Assembly (NCBI RefSeq): GCF_029774175.1
Contig: NZ_CP103834.1
Location: forward strand, 2,225,001 to 2,289,000
Source: Actinobacillus genomosp. 1
Lineage (GTDB): Bacteria > Pseudomonadota > Gammaproteobacteria > Enterobacterales > Pasteurellaceae
Reading direction: 5' to 3'
Length of the DNA stretch: 64,000 bases
Both the position numbers and the translations under genes were made by a program. Shown piece by piece: positions 25,996 to 34,537 of this stretch (position 1 is the stretch's first letter; every line of letters begins with the position of its first letter). The notes under the pieces are model-generated. The model had not been told where the DNA came from and searched no databases. It saw nothing but the letters and a program-made list of their open reading frames with translations.

Positions 25996-26766
25996 TTATG
26001 CTTTAGCTTTTTCCGCCGCTTTAACGATTACTGCAAATGCAGGTGCTTTTAATGAAGCACCTCCGACTAATGCGCCGTCGATATCCGGTTGTGTGAATAA
26101 TTCCGCTGCATTCGCATCGTTTACAGAACCACCGTATTGGATGATAACTTGATCCGCAACCGCTTGTGATTTCGCTGCGATATGGCCACGGATGAATGCG
26201 TGAACCGCTTGTGCTTGAGCCGGAGTTGCGGATTTACCTGTGCCGATTGCCCAAATCGGTTCGTATGCGATTACCGCACCATTGAACGCTTCCACACCTA
26301 ACGCATCGATTACCGCATCAATTTGTTTTGCACATACCGCTTCCGTTTGGCCCGCATCGTTTTCCGCTTCGGTTTCACCAATACATAATACAGGCACTAA
26401 ACCTGCCGCTTTTAACGCACCGAATTTTTTCGCTACAAACTGATCACATTCTTTGTGGTAAGTACGACGCTCAGAGTGACCGATAATAATATATTTCGCA
26501 CCGAAGTCTTTTAACATTTCGGTTGAAATATCACCGGTAAATGCACCTTGTACATTTACATCGACGTTTTGTGCGCCTAATGCGATTACTGATTGACCCG
26601 CTAACGCCGCTTCCGCTTCCGCTAAGTACATTACCGGTGGAGCGATTGCAACATCACAGCCTTTAACATCCGCTAATTCCGCTTTTAAACCGGCAATTAA
26701 TTCTTTAGTAAACGCTTTGCTACCGTTTAATTTCCAGTTACCCATTACAAGTGGACGACGTGCCAT
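25996..26766 (-). CDS. tpiA: Triose-phosphate isomerase
   Basis: Interconverts dihydroxyacetone phosphate and glyceraldehyde 3-phosphate in glycolysis. The 256-aa protein has the substrate lysine in VMGNWKLNGS, catalytic His in IIGHSERR near residue 96, catalytic Glu in AYEPIWAIGTG near 167, and phosphate-binding QYGGSVN and GALVGGASL. I start at ATG 26766 (MARRPLVMGNWK, GGAGA site upstream) rather than at the in-frame ATG 26880, which would add 38 unrelated residues. It is monocistronic and converges on pgaD. Confidence 0.99.
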   Translation of the reverse strand: MARRPLVMGNWKLNGSKAFTKELIAGLKAELADVKGCDVAIAPPVMYLAEAEAALAGQSVIALGAQNVDVNVQGAFTGDISTEMLKDFGAKYIIIGHSERRTYHKECDQFVAKKFGALKAAGLVPVLCIGETEAENDAGQTEAVCAKQIDAVIDALGVEAFNGAVIAYEPIWAIGTGKSATPAQAQAVHAFIRGHIAAKSQAVADQVIIQYGGSVNDANAAELFTQPDIDGALVGGASLKAPAFAVIVKAAEKAKA

Positions 26767-26996
26767 TTTATTTCTCCTATTGAGTTTGAATATAAAAAGA
26801 TAAGTACTATCAACTATACCAAATTTTGTAAAAAATTTTGATTCTTTTCTGAAAGAATTCCGACCTATATCAATTAACAATCAGAATAAGAAAAAATCGT
26901 ACCCGTTTAATCTAATTAATTCTAGGAAAACAACAGATGTTGCTTTCAAAGTGAGCGATAACTGTTAAAATAGCGAAATCAAATTCAATAGGTTGG

Positions 26997-27020
26997 AAAG
27001 TACTTTAGGGTACTTTTTTT
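26997..27020 (+). terminator. Small intrinsic hairpin just upstream of truD
   Basis: AAAGTAC/GTACTTT stem (seven base pairs) with a six-base loop and a run of T to 27020, 22 bases before truD. There is no plus-strand gene upstream to terminate, so it may be an attenuator in the truD leader or a chance hairpin. Confidence 0.5.
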
Positions 27021-27041
27021 ATGCCTGAATAAGGACATTAA

Positions 27042-28055
27042 ATGCAGCTAAATTATCTTTTGGGGAAACCGCAACAAGCGGGCAGATTAAAGGCGGAATT
27101 CTCAGATTTTATCGTACGTGAAGAATTGGGCTATTCACTGAGCGGCGAAGGTGAATTTGTGGCGGTGAAAATCCGCAAAACCAATGCGAATACCTTGTTT
27201 GTCGGTGAGCGGTTAGCAAAATTTGCCGGTATATCTGAACGAAATATGAGCTATGCAGGTCTTAAAGATCGCCATGCGGTAACAGAGCAATGGTTCTGTT
27301 TACATTTAGCCGGTAAAGAAACGCCCGATTTTTCTCAATTTGAATGTGAAGGTGTCGAAGTTTTAGAGGTTACTCGTCATAATCGTAAGATTCGTGTCGG
27401 AAGCCTTGTCGGCAATCATTTTGAATTGCTATTACGTGATGTAAGCGAATCGGAAGAGATTACACAGCGTTTAAGCCGTTTACAAGCGGTCGGATTTCCG
27501 AATTATTTTACCGAACAACGTTTCGGACGTGACGGACACAATTTAACTCAAGCACTTCGTTGGGCAAACGGTGAAATCACCGTTAAAGATCGTAAAAAAC
27601 GTAGCTTCTATTTATCGGCGGCGCGTAGCGAAGTGTTTAATTTAGTGGTTTCACAACGTATTGCCGATCATTTAACTCAAACGGTACTGGTCGGTGATTA
27701 TGTACAGTTAGCCGGTTCAAACAGCTTCTTTATCGTAAACGAAAGTGAAGTTGCTGAAACGCAGCAACGTTTAGTATCCGGCGATGTGTTATTGACCGCA
27801 CCGCTAATTGGCGAAAAGTCCTTAGAATTAACCGCTTGTGAACAGGAAAAAGCGATTATTGAGCGACATTCGACTTTAGTCGCATTGATGAACAAAGAGC
27901 GAATGACAAATGCACGCCGAGCGATGTTGTGTAAACCGCAAGATTTTTCATGGCAATTCGAAAGCGAAGGCTTGCGTCTAAAATTCTTTTTAGAGTCGGG
28001 CAGCTATGCAACCGCCTTGGTACGCGAATTAATCCAATTAACGGAAGAACAATAA
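27042..28055 (+). CDS. truD: tRNA pseudouridine(13) synthase
   Basis: Makes pseudouridine 13 in tRNA-Glu. The 337-aa protein shows the TruD hallmarks FIVREELGYSLSGEGEF, KTNANTLFV, and the catalytic loop SYAGLKDRHAVTEQWF with the nucleophilic Asp near residue 80, and also NYFTEQRFGRDGHNL near 158. Length is normal. It overlaps surE by one base (TAATG), which implies translational coupling; truD-surE is conserved in gammaproteobacteria. Confidence 0.97.
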   Translation: MQLNYLLGKPQQAGRLKAEFSDFIVREELGYSLSGEGEFVAVKIRKTNANTLFVGERLAKFAGISERNMSYAGLKDRHAVTEQWFCLHLAGKETPDFSQFECEGVEVLEVTRHNRKIRVGSLVGNHFELLLRDVSESEEITQRLSRLQAVGFPNYFTEQRFGRDGHNLTQALRWANGEITVKDRKKRSFYLSAARSEVFNLVVSQRIADHLTQTVLVGDYVQLAGSNSFFIVNESEVAETQQRLVSGDVLLTAPLIGEKSLELTACEQEKAIIERHSTLVALMNKERMTNARRAMLCKPQDFSWQFESEGLRLKFFLESGSYATALVRELIQLTEEQ

Positions 28056-28819
28056 TGAATATTTTAATTAGCAATGACGACGGTTATCATGCGCAAGGGA
28101 TTCGAATACTTGCCGAAACATTACGTGCTGCGGGACATTCGGTTACGGTGATTGCACCTGATCGCAACCGTAGTGCGGCGTCAAGTTGTTTAACGCTGAT
28201 GGAACCGATTCGAGTGCATCAAATTGATGAGTTTAATTATGCGGTGATTGCCGGTACGCCTGCGGATTGTGTACATTTAGCACTTAACGGCTTTTTTGAA
28301 CAATCGTTCGATTTAGTTATTTCGGGGATTAACCACGGTGCGAATTTAGGCGATGATGTGGTTTATTCGGGAACGGTCGCCGCTGCGCTTGAAGGTCGCC
28401 ATTTACCTTACCCGAGTTTAGCGATTTCGCTAGTGGGCAGAAAATCCGAAGGACATTTATTCGGTAATAATCATTTTGAAACAGCAGCTAAAGTCGTATT
28501 GGATTTATTACCGAAAGTCCAACAAAGGATTTTACCCGCACGTCAAATTTTAAATATTAATGTACCGGATTTACCTTACGAACAAGTAAAAGGCGTAATG
28601 GTTACTCGTCTTGGGCATCGTTCGCCGGCGGCGGAAATTGTGAAACGAGAAGATCCTCGCGGCGCAACAATTTATTGGCTGGGTGCGAACGGCGTGCCGG
28701 TTGATGCGAGTGAAGGTACCGATTTTTATGCGTTAGCACATGATTACGTATCCGTTACTCCGATTCAGGCGGATATGACGGCGCATTATTCTATTCAAGC
28801 GTTAAAGGATATTTTTTAA
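28055..28819 (+). CDS. surE: 5'/3'-nucleotidase SurE
   Basis: Metal-dependent phosphatase acting on nucleoside monophosphates, linked to stationary-phase survival. The 254-aa protein begins MNILISNDDGYHAQGI with the metal-binding Asp pair DD at residues 8-9, followed by APDRNRSAASS, GTPADCVHLAL and SGINHGANLGDDVVYSGTVA, all conserved in the family. The start ATG at 28055 overlaps the truD stop, and its own stop overlaps the next gene by one base. Confidence 0.97.
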   Translation: MNILISNDDGYHAQGIRILAETLRAAGHSVTVIAPDRNRSAASSCLTLMEPIRVHQIDEFNYAVIAGTPADCVHLALNGFFEQSFDLVISGINHGANLGDDVVYSGTVAAALEGRHLPYPSLAISLVGRKSEGHLFGNNHFETAAKVVLDLLPKVQQRILPARQILNINVPDLPYEQVKGVMVTRLGHRSPAAEIVKREDPRGATIYWLGANGVPVDASEGTDFYALAHDYVSVTPIQADMTAHYSIQALKDIF

Positions 28820-29403
28820 TGAAATTATTTGGTCCGATTTATGATAAAACCATGGAATGGTCGAAACATCGCTTTGCCGGTTTTTGGCTCAGTTTCGTAA
28901 GTTTTATCGAAGCGATTTTCTTTCCGATTCCACCGGATGTGATGTTGATTCCGATGTCGATGAGTAAGCCGCAAAATGCGATGCGTTATGCGATTTATAC
29001 TACGATTGCTTCGGTACTTGGTGGTATTATCGGTTATTTTATCGGTTTATATGCGTTCGAATGGGTGCAGGGATTGATCGCCGATTGGGGAATGCAAGCC
29101 AACTTCGATAAAGCGAAAGCTTGGTTCGAAACTTGGGGGGTAGCGGTGGTTTTTTTAGCCGGCTTCTCGCCAATTCCTTATAAAGTGTTTACAATCTGTG
29201 CAGGCGTAATGCAAATGGCATTTTTCCCGTTCGTAATTACTGCGGCGATTTCTCGCTTCGCCCGTTTTGCTCTGGTAGCGAAGCTCTCGGCTTGGGGCGG
29301 TGAAAAATATGCGGAAAAAATTCGTCGTTCGATCGAATTAATCGGTTGGGGAACGATTATTGTTGCAGTATTGGCTTATATCGCTTATCAATTATTTAAA
29401 TAA
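28819..29403 (+). CDS. yqaA: YqaA/DedA-like membrane protein (VTT domain)
   Basis: A 194-aa inner-membrane protein of the YqaA branch of the SNARE-associated (DedA/VTT) family. Signature parts are FFPIPPDVMLIPMSM near 36, a glycine-rich re-entrant segment ASVLGGIIGYFIGLYAFEW, and GFSPIPYKVFTICAGVM near 120, then a basic loop ISRFARFALVAKL. DedA-type proteins take part in lipid flipping, but the role of this branch is unproven. It overlaps surE by one base and belongs to the truD-surE-yqaA operon, with the NlpD-like lipoproteins close behind. Confidence 0.88.
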   Translation: MKLFGPIYDKTMEWSKHRFAGFWLSFVSFIEAIFFPIPPDVMLIPMSMSKPQNAMRYAIYTTIASVLGGIIGYFIGLYAFEWVQGLIADWGMQANFDKAKAWFETWGVAVVFLAGFSPIPYKVFTICAGVMQMAFFPFVITAAISRFARFALVAKLSAWGGEKYAEKIRRSIELIGWGTIIVAVLAYIAYQLFK

Positions 29404-29414
29404 AGGATATTACA

Positions 29415-29993
29415 ATGAAGAAATCATTTCTTTTATTCCCCTTAGCGGTTTCAGTTTCTTTGGCATTATCAGGCTGTTCGTCTTCTTCATCCGAAGGGGC
29501 GGAAGTTGCGGATGTAAATTCAAACGGTATTTCATCAACAACCGCATTACCGACATGGCAATCAACGGATTCGATTCAATCGGTAGAAATGCCGGCATCA
29601 ATGTCAGCGGCTCCATCACAGACGATTGGACAAACTACTCCGTCTTATAGAAACAATTCGGTCGCTTATAATAATACGCAACCTGTAAATAACGTGCCGC
29701 AGCCGGTAGCCGTAGCACAAACGCCGACACAAACTGTTCCAAATAATAGTAACGTAAGTCGTGCGGCGGATGTTGTCGGAAATTGTAATGTGGTGAGAGA
29801 TGCGTTAGGTGCGCCGGTTTATGCGGAAATTACCAAAGGTTGTTATACAGATAGTAGTTATACGGTTGGGAAAAGCGATACAATGTATTTAATTTCTTAT
29901 CTTACCGGTCAAACGCCGGCACAAATTGCTGCGTTAAATAATTTAAGCGTTGATAGTAAATTACATGTCGGTCAAGTATTGCGTGTAAGATAA
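29415..29993 (+). CDS. LysM lipoprotein, N-terminal NlpD-like paralogue
   Basis: A 192-aa lipoprotein with signal MKKSFLLFPLAVSVSLALSG and lipobox LSGC, a low-complexity Pro/Gln/Thr linker (residues 40-120) and a C-terminal LysM domain (SYTVGKSDTMYLISYLTGQ to VGQVLRVR) that should bind peptidoglycan. It looks like NlpD without the M23 domain. The signal peptide, the segment LPTWQSTDSIQSVEMPASM and the LysM domain resemble the corresponding parts of the nlpD product at 30307-31545, so the gene probably arose by tandem duplication. It lies 11 bases after yqaA; a terminator follows. Confidence 0.85.
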   Translation: MKKSFLLFPLAVSVSLALSGCSSSSSEGAEVADVNSNGISSTTALPTWQSTDSIQSVEMPASMSAAPSQTIGQTTPSYRNNSVAYNNTQPVNNVPQPVAVAQTPTQTVPNNSNVSRAADVVGNCNVVRDALGAPVYAEITKGCYTDSSYTVGKSDTMYLISYLTGQTPAQIAALNNLSVDSKLHVGQVLRVR

Positions 29994-30014
29994 TTTTACG
30001 TTTATTTCAGTATC

Positions 30015-30046
30015 AACGACAGTTGTATTTTGCAGCTGTCGTTTTA
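30015..30046 (+). terminator. Terminator after the LysM lipoprotein gene
   Basis: AACGACAG/CTGTCGTT stem extended by TTG/CAG, then TTTTATTCGTTTTT. It lies 22 bases after the stop codon. Confidence 0.8.
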
Positions 30047-30075
30047 TTCGTTTTTAGATTTTAAAGGAAAGTAAT

Positions 30076-30273
30076 ATGAAAAAGGCATTTTTGTTATTGC
30101 CGTTTATTGTCACTCTTACCGCTTGCGGGGCAAGCGAAAGCGCACCGAAAGACGATACGGAATTGTCACCGGGAATTATGCAACCTATTTCCGGATCAGG
30201 CGCATCAACAGGAAGCTACAGTTGGTCATCGGACGTTCAGTCCGCACCGATGCCCGCTTCAATGACTAAGTAA
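30076..30273 (+). CDS. Small lipoprotein, truncated NlpD-like paralogue
   Basis: A 65-aa lipoprotein with signal MKKAFLLLPFIVTLTAC (lipobox LTAC). The mature part, DTELSPGIMQPISGS and YSWSSDVQSAPMPASM, is clearly related to STELTPGVMQPVAG and YGWQSDIQPASMPTTM of the next gene. It therefore equals only the first 65 or so residues of NlpD, without linker, LysM or M23 domain. It has a good AAAGGAAAG ribosome-binding site and a clean stop, so it may be expressed as a tiny lipoprotein rather than being a dead fragment. Confidence 0.8.
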   Translation: MKKAFLLLPFIVTLTACGASESAPKDDTELSPGIMQPISGSGASTGSYSWSSDVQSAPMPASMTK

Positions 30274-30306
30274 CAGTTTTAGAATATGAAAGGATAAATT
30301 GAACAG

Positions 30307-31545
30307 ATGAAGAAATCATTCTTTTTACTGCCGTTAGCCGCAGTAATTTTAACCGCTTGTAGTTCCAATCAGCCTGCGCCTGTAATCAGTGCGACGGATA
30401 GCACGGAATTAACGCCGGGCGTAATGCAACCGGTGGCTGGTACTGCACCGACAACTTACGGTTGGCAATCGGATATTCAGCCGGCATCTATGCCGACTAC
30501 AATGGGATCCGCACCTATTGCAACTTCTACAGTTCCTCAGCCGGTTATGAATAATCCGGTCATTACCGAACAACCGGCTCAGCCGCAAACGGCGACTAAA
30601 ATTGTCAAGAAAACCAAAACGGTTGAGAAAAAAGTAAATCAGAATTTTGAAATTCCTCGTGATGCGAATAATGCACCGGTATATAGCCAAATCCAAAAAG
30701 GTTTTTATGACGGTTCGACTTATACCGTACGTAAAGGCGATACGATGTTCTTGATCGCTTATATTATCGGTAAAGACGTGAAAGAAATTGCCTCATTGAA
30801 TAATATGAGCGAACCCTATCAACTCACCGTCGGTCAGAAACTTAAAACAGGTAAATCCGCAACCGAAACGGTGACGGTAGAAGAAAAAGTTACCGTACCG
30901 GTTGAACCGCAAGTAACATATCAACAAGGCGCGAACGGTACGACTTACGCTTCGGACGGCAATATTACCGGACCGGTAAAAGCGGGTGCCGGTTCGGCTT
31001 CCGTGCCGGTTGCCAATAACGGTGTTCGTGCTTCGGTCGGTACTGCGACTACAGCCGCATCCGGTGGTGTGGTAGCAACGGCTGCTACGGCGGCAACCGC
31101 CCCTGCAGTGCGTGCAACAACGGCAACTTCGCCTAATTATTCTAGTACGAATAACGTGAGTGCGCCGGCGTCAAACTTTAAATGGCAATGGCCGACGGCA
31201 GGTCGTGTCGTATCCGGTTTCTCTGCGGCAGAAGGCGGAAATAAAGGTATTGATATTGCCGGTAATAAAGGTCAAGACGTAAAAGCGGCGGCGGCAGGTA
31301 AAGTCGTCTATGCCGGTAACGCATTGGAAGGTTACGGTAACTTGATTATTATTAAACACAACGATGACTTCCTCAGTGCTTATGCGCACAATGACAGTAT
31401 CAAAGTAGATGAACAAGATACCGTTAGTGCGGGCGATACGATTGCGCGTATGGGTAGCACCGGTACCAACGGTAATAAACTTCACTTCGAAATTCGTTAC
31501 AAAGGTAAATCGGTTGATCCGACTCGTTATTTACCGAGAAAATAA
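30307..31545 (+). CDS. nlpD: Murein hydrolase activator NlpD (LppB type)
   Basis: Outer-membrane lipoprotein that activates the amidase AmiC during cell separation. The 412-aa protein has lipobox LTAC, a long Pro/Thr/Ala linker, a LysM domain at about 137-182 (TYTVRKGDTMFLIAYIIGK), a second Ala/Thr-rich linker, and a C-terminal M23/LytM domain at about 305-410. The LytM domain is catalytically degenerate in the way known for NlpD: NKGIDIAG replaces the zinc-binding HxGxD site, while LIIIKHNDDFLSAYAHND and LHFEIRYKGKSVDP are intact. In E. coli nlpD lies near surE, so the context is conserved. A USS terminator follows. Confidence 0.94.
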   Translation: MKKSFFLLPLAAVILTACSSNQPAPVISATDSTELTPGVMQPVAGTAPTTYGWQSDIQPASMPTTMGSAPIATSTVPQPVMNNPVITEQPAQPQTATKIVKKTKTVEKKVNQNFEIPRDANNAPVYSQIQKGFYDGSTYTVRKGDTMFLIAYIIGKDVKEIASLNNMSEPYQLTVGQKLKTGKSATETVTVEEKVTVPVEPQVTYQQGANGTTYASDGNITGPVKAGAGSASVPVANNGVRASVGTATTAASGGVVATAATAATAPAVRATTATSPNYSSTNNVSAPASNFKWQWPTAGRVVSGFSAAEGGNKGIDIAGNKGQDVKAAAAGKVVYAGNALEGYGNLIIIKHNDDFLSAYAHNDSIKVDEQDTVSAGDTIARMGSTGTNGNKLHFEIRYKGKSVDPTRYLPRK

Positions 31546-31567
31546 TGGTAATTTTTTAGTTAAATAT

Positions 31568-31596
31568 GACCGCTTGTACAACAAGCGGTCTTTTTT
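31568..31596 (+). terminator. Perfect head-to-head USS terminator after nlpD
   Basis: GACCGCTTGT and ACAAGCGGTC, two full Apl USS cores three bases apart, form a ten-base-pair stem followed by six T residues. This is the clearest USS-as-terminator case in the window. Confidence 0.92.
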
Positions 31597-31620
31597 CATC
31601 AATTTTTGGAGAATATGGCT

Positions 31621-32183
31621 ATGCTACAACGTTGTGGTTGGACGGGAGATAGTGAGATTTATATCAATTATCACGATCAAGAATGGGGAAAGCCGGAATT
31701 TGATAGTCGCAAATTATTTGAAAAAATTTGTTTAGAAGGGCAGCAAGCGGGGCTTTCTTGGATTACGGTTTTGAAAAAAGAGAGGCTTATCGCCAGGCAT
31801 TTTACCAGTTTGATCCGGAACGTATCGCAAAAATGACGGCATCAGATATTGACCGACTAATGCAAAATGCCGGCTTGATTCGTCATCGAGCCAAATTGGA
31901 AGCGATTGTGAAAAATGCTAAGGCGTATCTTGCTATGCAAGCCAATGGAGAAGATTTCAGCCGATTTATTTGGGCGTTTGTCGGCGGTAAACCACAAATT
32001 AACGATGTGCCTGATTTATCCTCCGTTCCGGCAAAAACACAAGTTTCAGCCGCAATGTCAAAGGCATTAAAAAAGAAAGGTTTTGTGTTTGTCGGCGAAA
32101 CCACTTGTTACGCTTTTATGCAATCAATGGGATTAGTCGATGACCATCTGAATGATTGTTATTGCAAGAGTAAGAAGCAATAA
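31621..32183 (+). pseudogene. tag: DNA-3-methyladenine glycosylase I, interrupted by a one-base frameshift
   Basis: Tag removes 3-methyladenine from DNA. The reading frame from 31621 (MLQRCGWTGDSEIYINYHD) matches Tag up to GLSWITVLKK near 31779. Homology then continues in another frame from KREAYRQAFYQFDPERIAKM to the stop at 32183. The break is at a run of six A (31774-31779); one more A would restore a normal protein of about 188 aa. The zinc-site regions RCGW, YHDQEWG, DDHLNDC and the active-site region EGQQAGLSW are all intact, so the lesion is recent, a sequencing error, or bypassed by slippage. An in-frame ATG at 31615 is an alternative start. Confidence 0.88.
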
Positions 32184-32190
32184 GAAAAGT

Positions 32191-32230
32191 ATCAGCCTAC
32201 AAAAATAGGAATTTGTAGGCTGATTTTTTT
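32191..32230. terminator. Bidirectional terminator between tag and the M20 peptidase gene
   Basis: ATCAGCCTACAAA/TTTGTAGGCTGAT 13-base-pair stem followed by seven T on the plus strand. The two flanking genes converge here. Confidence 0.9.
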
Positions 32231-32235
32231 ATGAA

Positions 32236-33363
32236 CTAATGATGATTAAATAAATGTTTAATTGCAGCAACCACTAGATTATATTTAGGCACAATTGAAT
32301 TGACCTCTAAATATTCGGTTTTCGCATGCATATTACCACCGGTCGGTCCTAACCCGTCAATGGTTAAGCAACCGGATGATGCGGCGATATTGCCGTCACT
32401 TAAACCGCCGGCATCGACCCATTTGATTGGATGTTGCAGCTGTTTACCTACTTCGTCAAAGATCTGTTTCACTTTCGGCAAGTTTACTTCATCAATCATA
32501 GGGGCTTCGCTGTTCACTAATATTTTAGTTGCGGTTACTCCGGCAACAAAAGGATTGTCCAGTACTCGTTTTAAATGTTGTTCGAAATATTCGACGGAAG
32601 ACAGTAACCGATAACGCATTTCAATGGTTAAGGAGGCAAAATCCGCAATCACATTATGCGCACTGCCGCCGTTATTGATGACGCAGTTAAAGGTATGGCC
32701 GACTTCAAAGTCGTTTAATTTTGAAAATTCTACAATAAAATTAGCCGCTTCAACTAATGCGGAACGACCTCTTTCCGGATTGTTACCGGCGTGTGCGGCA
32801 ACGCCATGGAAATCAATTTTATAAGTAATAACCCCTTTTCTGGTCGCCACCATTGAACCGTCTTCTCGTGCTGGTTCCATCACAAAACAATATTTGGCTT
32901 TACTCGCATATTCACGAATACTGTCTTTGGCATAGAGAGAACCGATTTCTTCATGCGAATTTAGGTAAACCGCAATGTTATATTTAGTTAAATCAAGCTC
33001 TTGTAAAACGTAAAAACTCAGCAATGCGCCGGATTTATCATCGATAACGCCTAGTGCGTTAATTCTTTCTCCGTCATTGGTAAACGGCACATCGTTTGCT
33101 GTGCCGACCGGAAAAACCGTATCCATATGAGCGATAAACAAAATATCGAATTGTTCCGCATCGGGATGATTGCTAATAAGTAAACAATCGGCAACTTTAT
33201 CGCTATTCATTGGGATTTTTTTATGGGAAAGTCCAAGTTTTTCGGCTTTTTGAATAAACCAGTCGGCAACTTGATTTACACCGCTAATATGAGATGCGGG
33301 GCTTTCAATATCCGTAATCGTTTTTAACTCATGAAGAAAATCATTTAATTGACTGCTTTGCAT
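32236..33363 (-). CDS. M20-family metallopeptidase (glutamate carboxypeptidase/PepT-like)
   Basis: A 375-aa cytosolic dinuclear zinc exopeptidase. Metal and catalytic positions are visible: LFIAHMDTVFP near residue 76, with the His-x-Asp ligand pair, NSHEEIGSLYAKD near 134 with catalytic Glu-Glu, a dimerisation domain containing KGVITYKIDFHGVAAHAGN, and a C-terminal GGNMHAKTEYLEV with the last His ligand. Substrate is uncertain; CPG2-like or dipeptidase activities fit. It is the last gene of a yjiH-yjiG operon. In E. coli the same transporters precede iadA, also a dipeptidase, which suggests uptake and hydrolysis of a small peptide or modified amino acid. Confidence 0.85.
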   Translation of the reverse strand: MQSSQLNDFLHELKTITDIESPASHISGVNQVADWFIQKAEKLGLSHKKIPMNSDKVADCLLISNHPDAEQFDILFIAHMDTVFPVGTANDVPFTNDGERINALGVIDDKSGALLSFYVLQELDLTKYNIAVYLNSHEEIGSLYAKDSIREYASKAKYCFVMEPAREDGSMVATRKGVITYKIDFHGVAAHAGNNPERGRSALVEAANFIVEFSKLNDFEVGHTFNCVINNGGSAHNVIADFASLTIEMRYRLLSSVEYFEQHLKRVLDNPFVAGVTATKILVNSEAPMIDEVNLPKVKQIFDEVGKQLQHPIKWVDAGGLSDGNIAASSGCLTIDGLGPTGGNMHAKTEYLEVNSIVPKYNLVVAAIKHLFNHH

Positions 33364-33375
33364 ATTTACTCCTGA

Positions 33376-33840
33376 TTAGACGATAAAGCGCATTACTAAC
33401 ATAGCAAGATAAGCATTGATAATGCAGATACCGAATAAAACGAGATAGTGTTTACCGGGAACACCTAATACGCCTAAAACACGTCCCATATATTGAACGG
33501 TTGATCCGACCAACGCCATACCCGGTAATAAGATTGCGATATGTTGTGCATTTAACGTACCTTCTTGTACTAAGGCGACTAACACACCGGCAGCACCACC
33601 CCAACTGAGGAATGCTGCTAAAAATACCGCAATTGATTCACCGGGTAATCCGAGCGGAGCCATAATAAATCCGATATATTCACCAAGCAGTTTTAATAAT
33701 CCCGATGCGTTGAGTACATAAATAATGACAAATGCCATTAATACGTTCGGAATGGTACTGGTTATCGCAATATTCCATCCTTTTCTTGCCCCTTCGATAA
33801 ATACGTCGGTGACTAATTTGTTGTCGTTGGTATTACTCAT
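33376..33840 (-). CDS. yjiG: YjiG family membrane protein (nucleoside-recognition/Gate domain)
   Basis: A 154-aa inner-membrane protein with four or so membrane helices, similar to E. coli YjiG and SpmB. It contains FLSWGGAAGVLVALVQEGT and LPGMALVGSTVQYMGRVLG typical of the family. It overlaps yjiH by four bases and ends 12 bases before the M20 peptidase gene. YjiH and YjiG probably form a two-part transporter; the substrate is unknown. Confidence 0.88.
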   Translation of the reverse strand: MSNTNDNKLVTDVFIEGARKGWNIAITSTIPNVLMAFVIIYVLNASGLLKLLGEYIGFIMAPLGLPGESIAVFLAAFLSWGGAAGVLVALVQEGTLNAQHIAILLPGMALVGSTVQYMGRVLGVLGVPGKHYLVLFGICIINAYLAMLVMRFIV

Positions 33841-34475
33841 ACACCCACCTCATCATCTTTAACGAATTTTTTTACATACAGACGCATTAGATTCGCCCCG
33901 AATATTTTAAACAGGAAAATAATGCCTAAGCACATTGCAATGGAAAGCGGTGCGACACTACCGGCTTTATCGGTAATTAATAGAAGCGGAGCGAAAGACG
34001 AGAGGAAATTGGTTAAGAACGCACCGGCACTAAATTGGAAAGCTGCAAAAATCAGTAGCTCTTTATGGCTGATTTGGTTTTCATTACGTAAGAGGCGAGT
34101 GGTAGAACTGCCGGCATCGGTACTTTGCGTACTGGCAATTAAAGAAATGGAACAAACACCGGGAATACCCATCAGCGGTTTTAAAATCGGACTTAGCCAT
34201 TTGGATGCGGCTAACAATGCACCGAAATGTTCAAAAATTGCAACAAAACCAAGAGCTAACATTACGCTGGGCACTAAGGTTAAAGCGAAAATAAAACCGC
34301 CTTTGGCACTTGTTCCGCCCGATGTTTTTAACCATTCAGGGAATTGTCCGGTCAGTTTACTGTAATCAAAGATCCCGCCCCATAAATCTTTGGCAAAACC
34401 GCCAAAGAAAATAACGGCGCATAGCAATGAAATTGTCCCAACGATCAATTTCTTCGTACTTACTTCATTACTCAT
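33837..34475 (-). CDS. yjiH: YjiH family membrane protein (nucleoside-recognition/Gate domain)
   Basis: A 212-aa inner-membrane protein similar to E. coli YjiH/SpmA, with a SASTQSTDAGSS-like loop (here LIASTQSTDAGSSTTRLLRN) and several membrane helices. It is the first gene of yjiH-yjiG-M20 peptidase. A perfect CRP site at 34538-34553 precedes it at a distance suited to class II activation, so the operon should be induced when cAMP is high. Confidence 0.88.
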   Translation of the reverse strand: MSNEVSTKKLIVGTISLLCAVIFFGGFAKDLWGGIFDYSKLTGQFPEWLKTSGGTSAKGGFIFALTLVPSVMLALGFVAIFEHFGALLAASKWLSPILKPLMGIPGVCSISLIASTQSTDAGSSTTRLLRNENQISHKELLIFAAFQFSAGAFLTNFLSSFAPLLLITDKAGSVAPLSIAMCLGIIFLFKIFGANLMRLYVKKFVKDDEVGV

Positions 34476-34537
34476 ACTATCTCCTTAATCTAGTTATGAT
34501 AGGCAGAGAAAATATAGTATAGGTAATAAAAGATTAC

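Noticed and set aside
31771..31785. Programmed -1 ribosomal frameshifting in tag of the dnaX type
   Set aside because: In the zero frame the slippery string is G-AAA-AAA-G, which only partly fits the X-XXY-YYZ rule, and I see no clear downstream stem-loop; a simple one-base loss is the more economical reading.
33922..34365. A 147-codon open frame on the plus strand opposite yjiH
   Set aside because: It is the antisense shadow of the membrane protein gene; it has no plausible ribosome-binding site and no recognisable domain.
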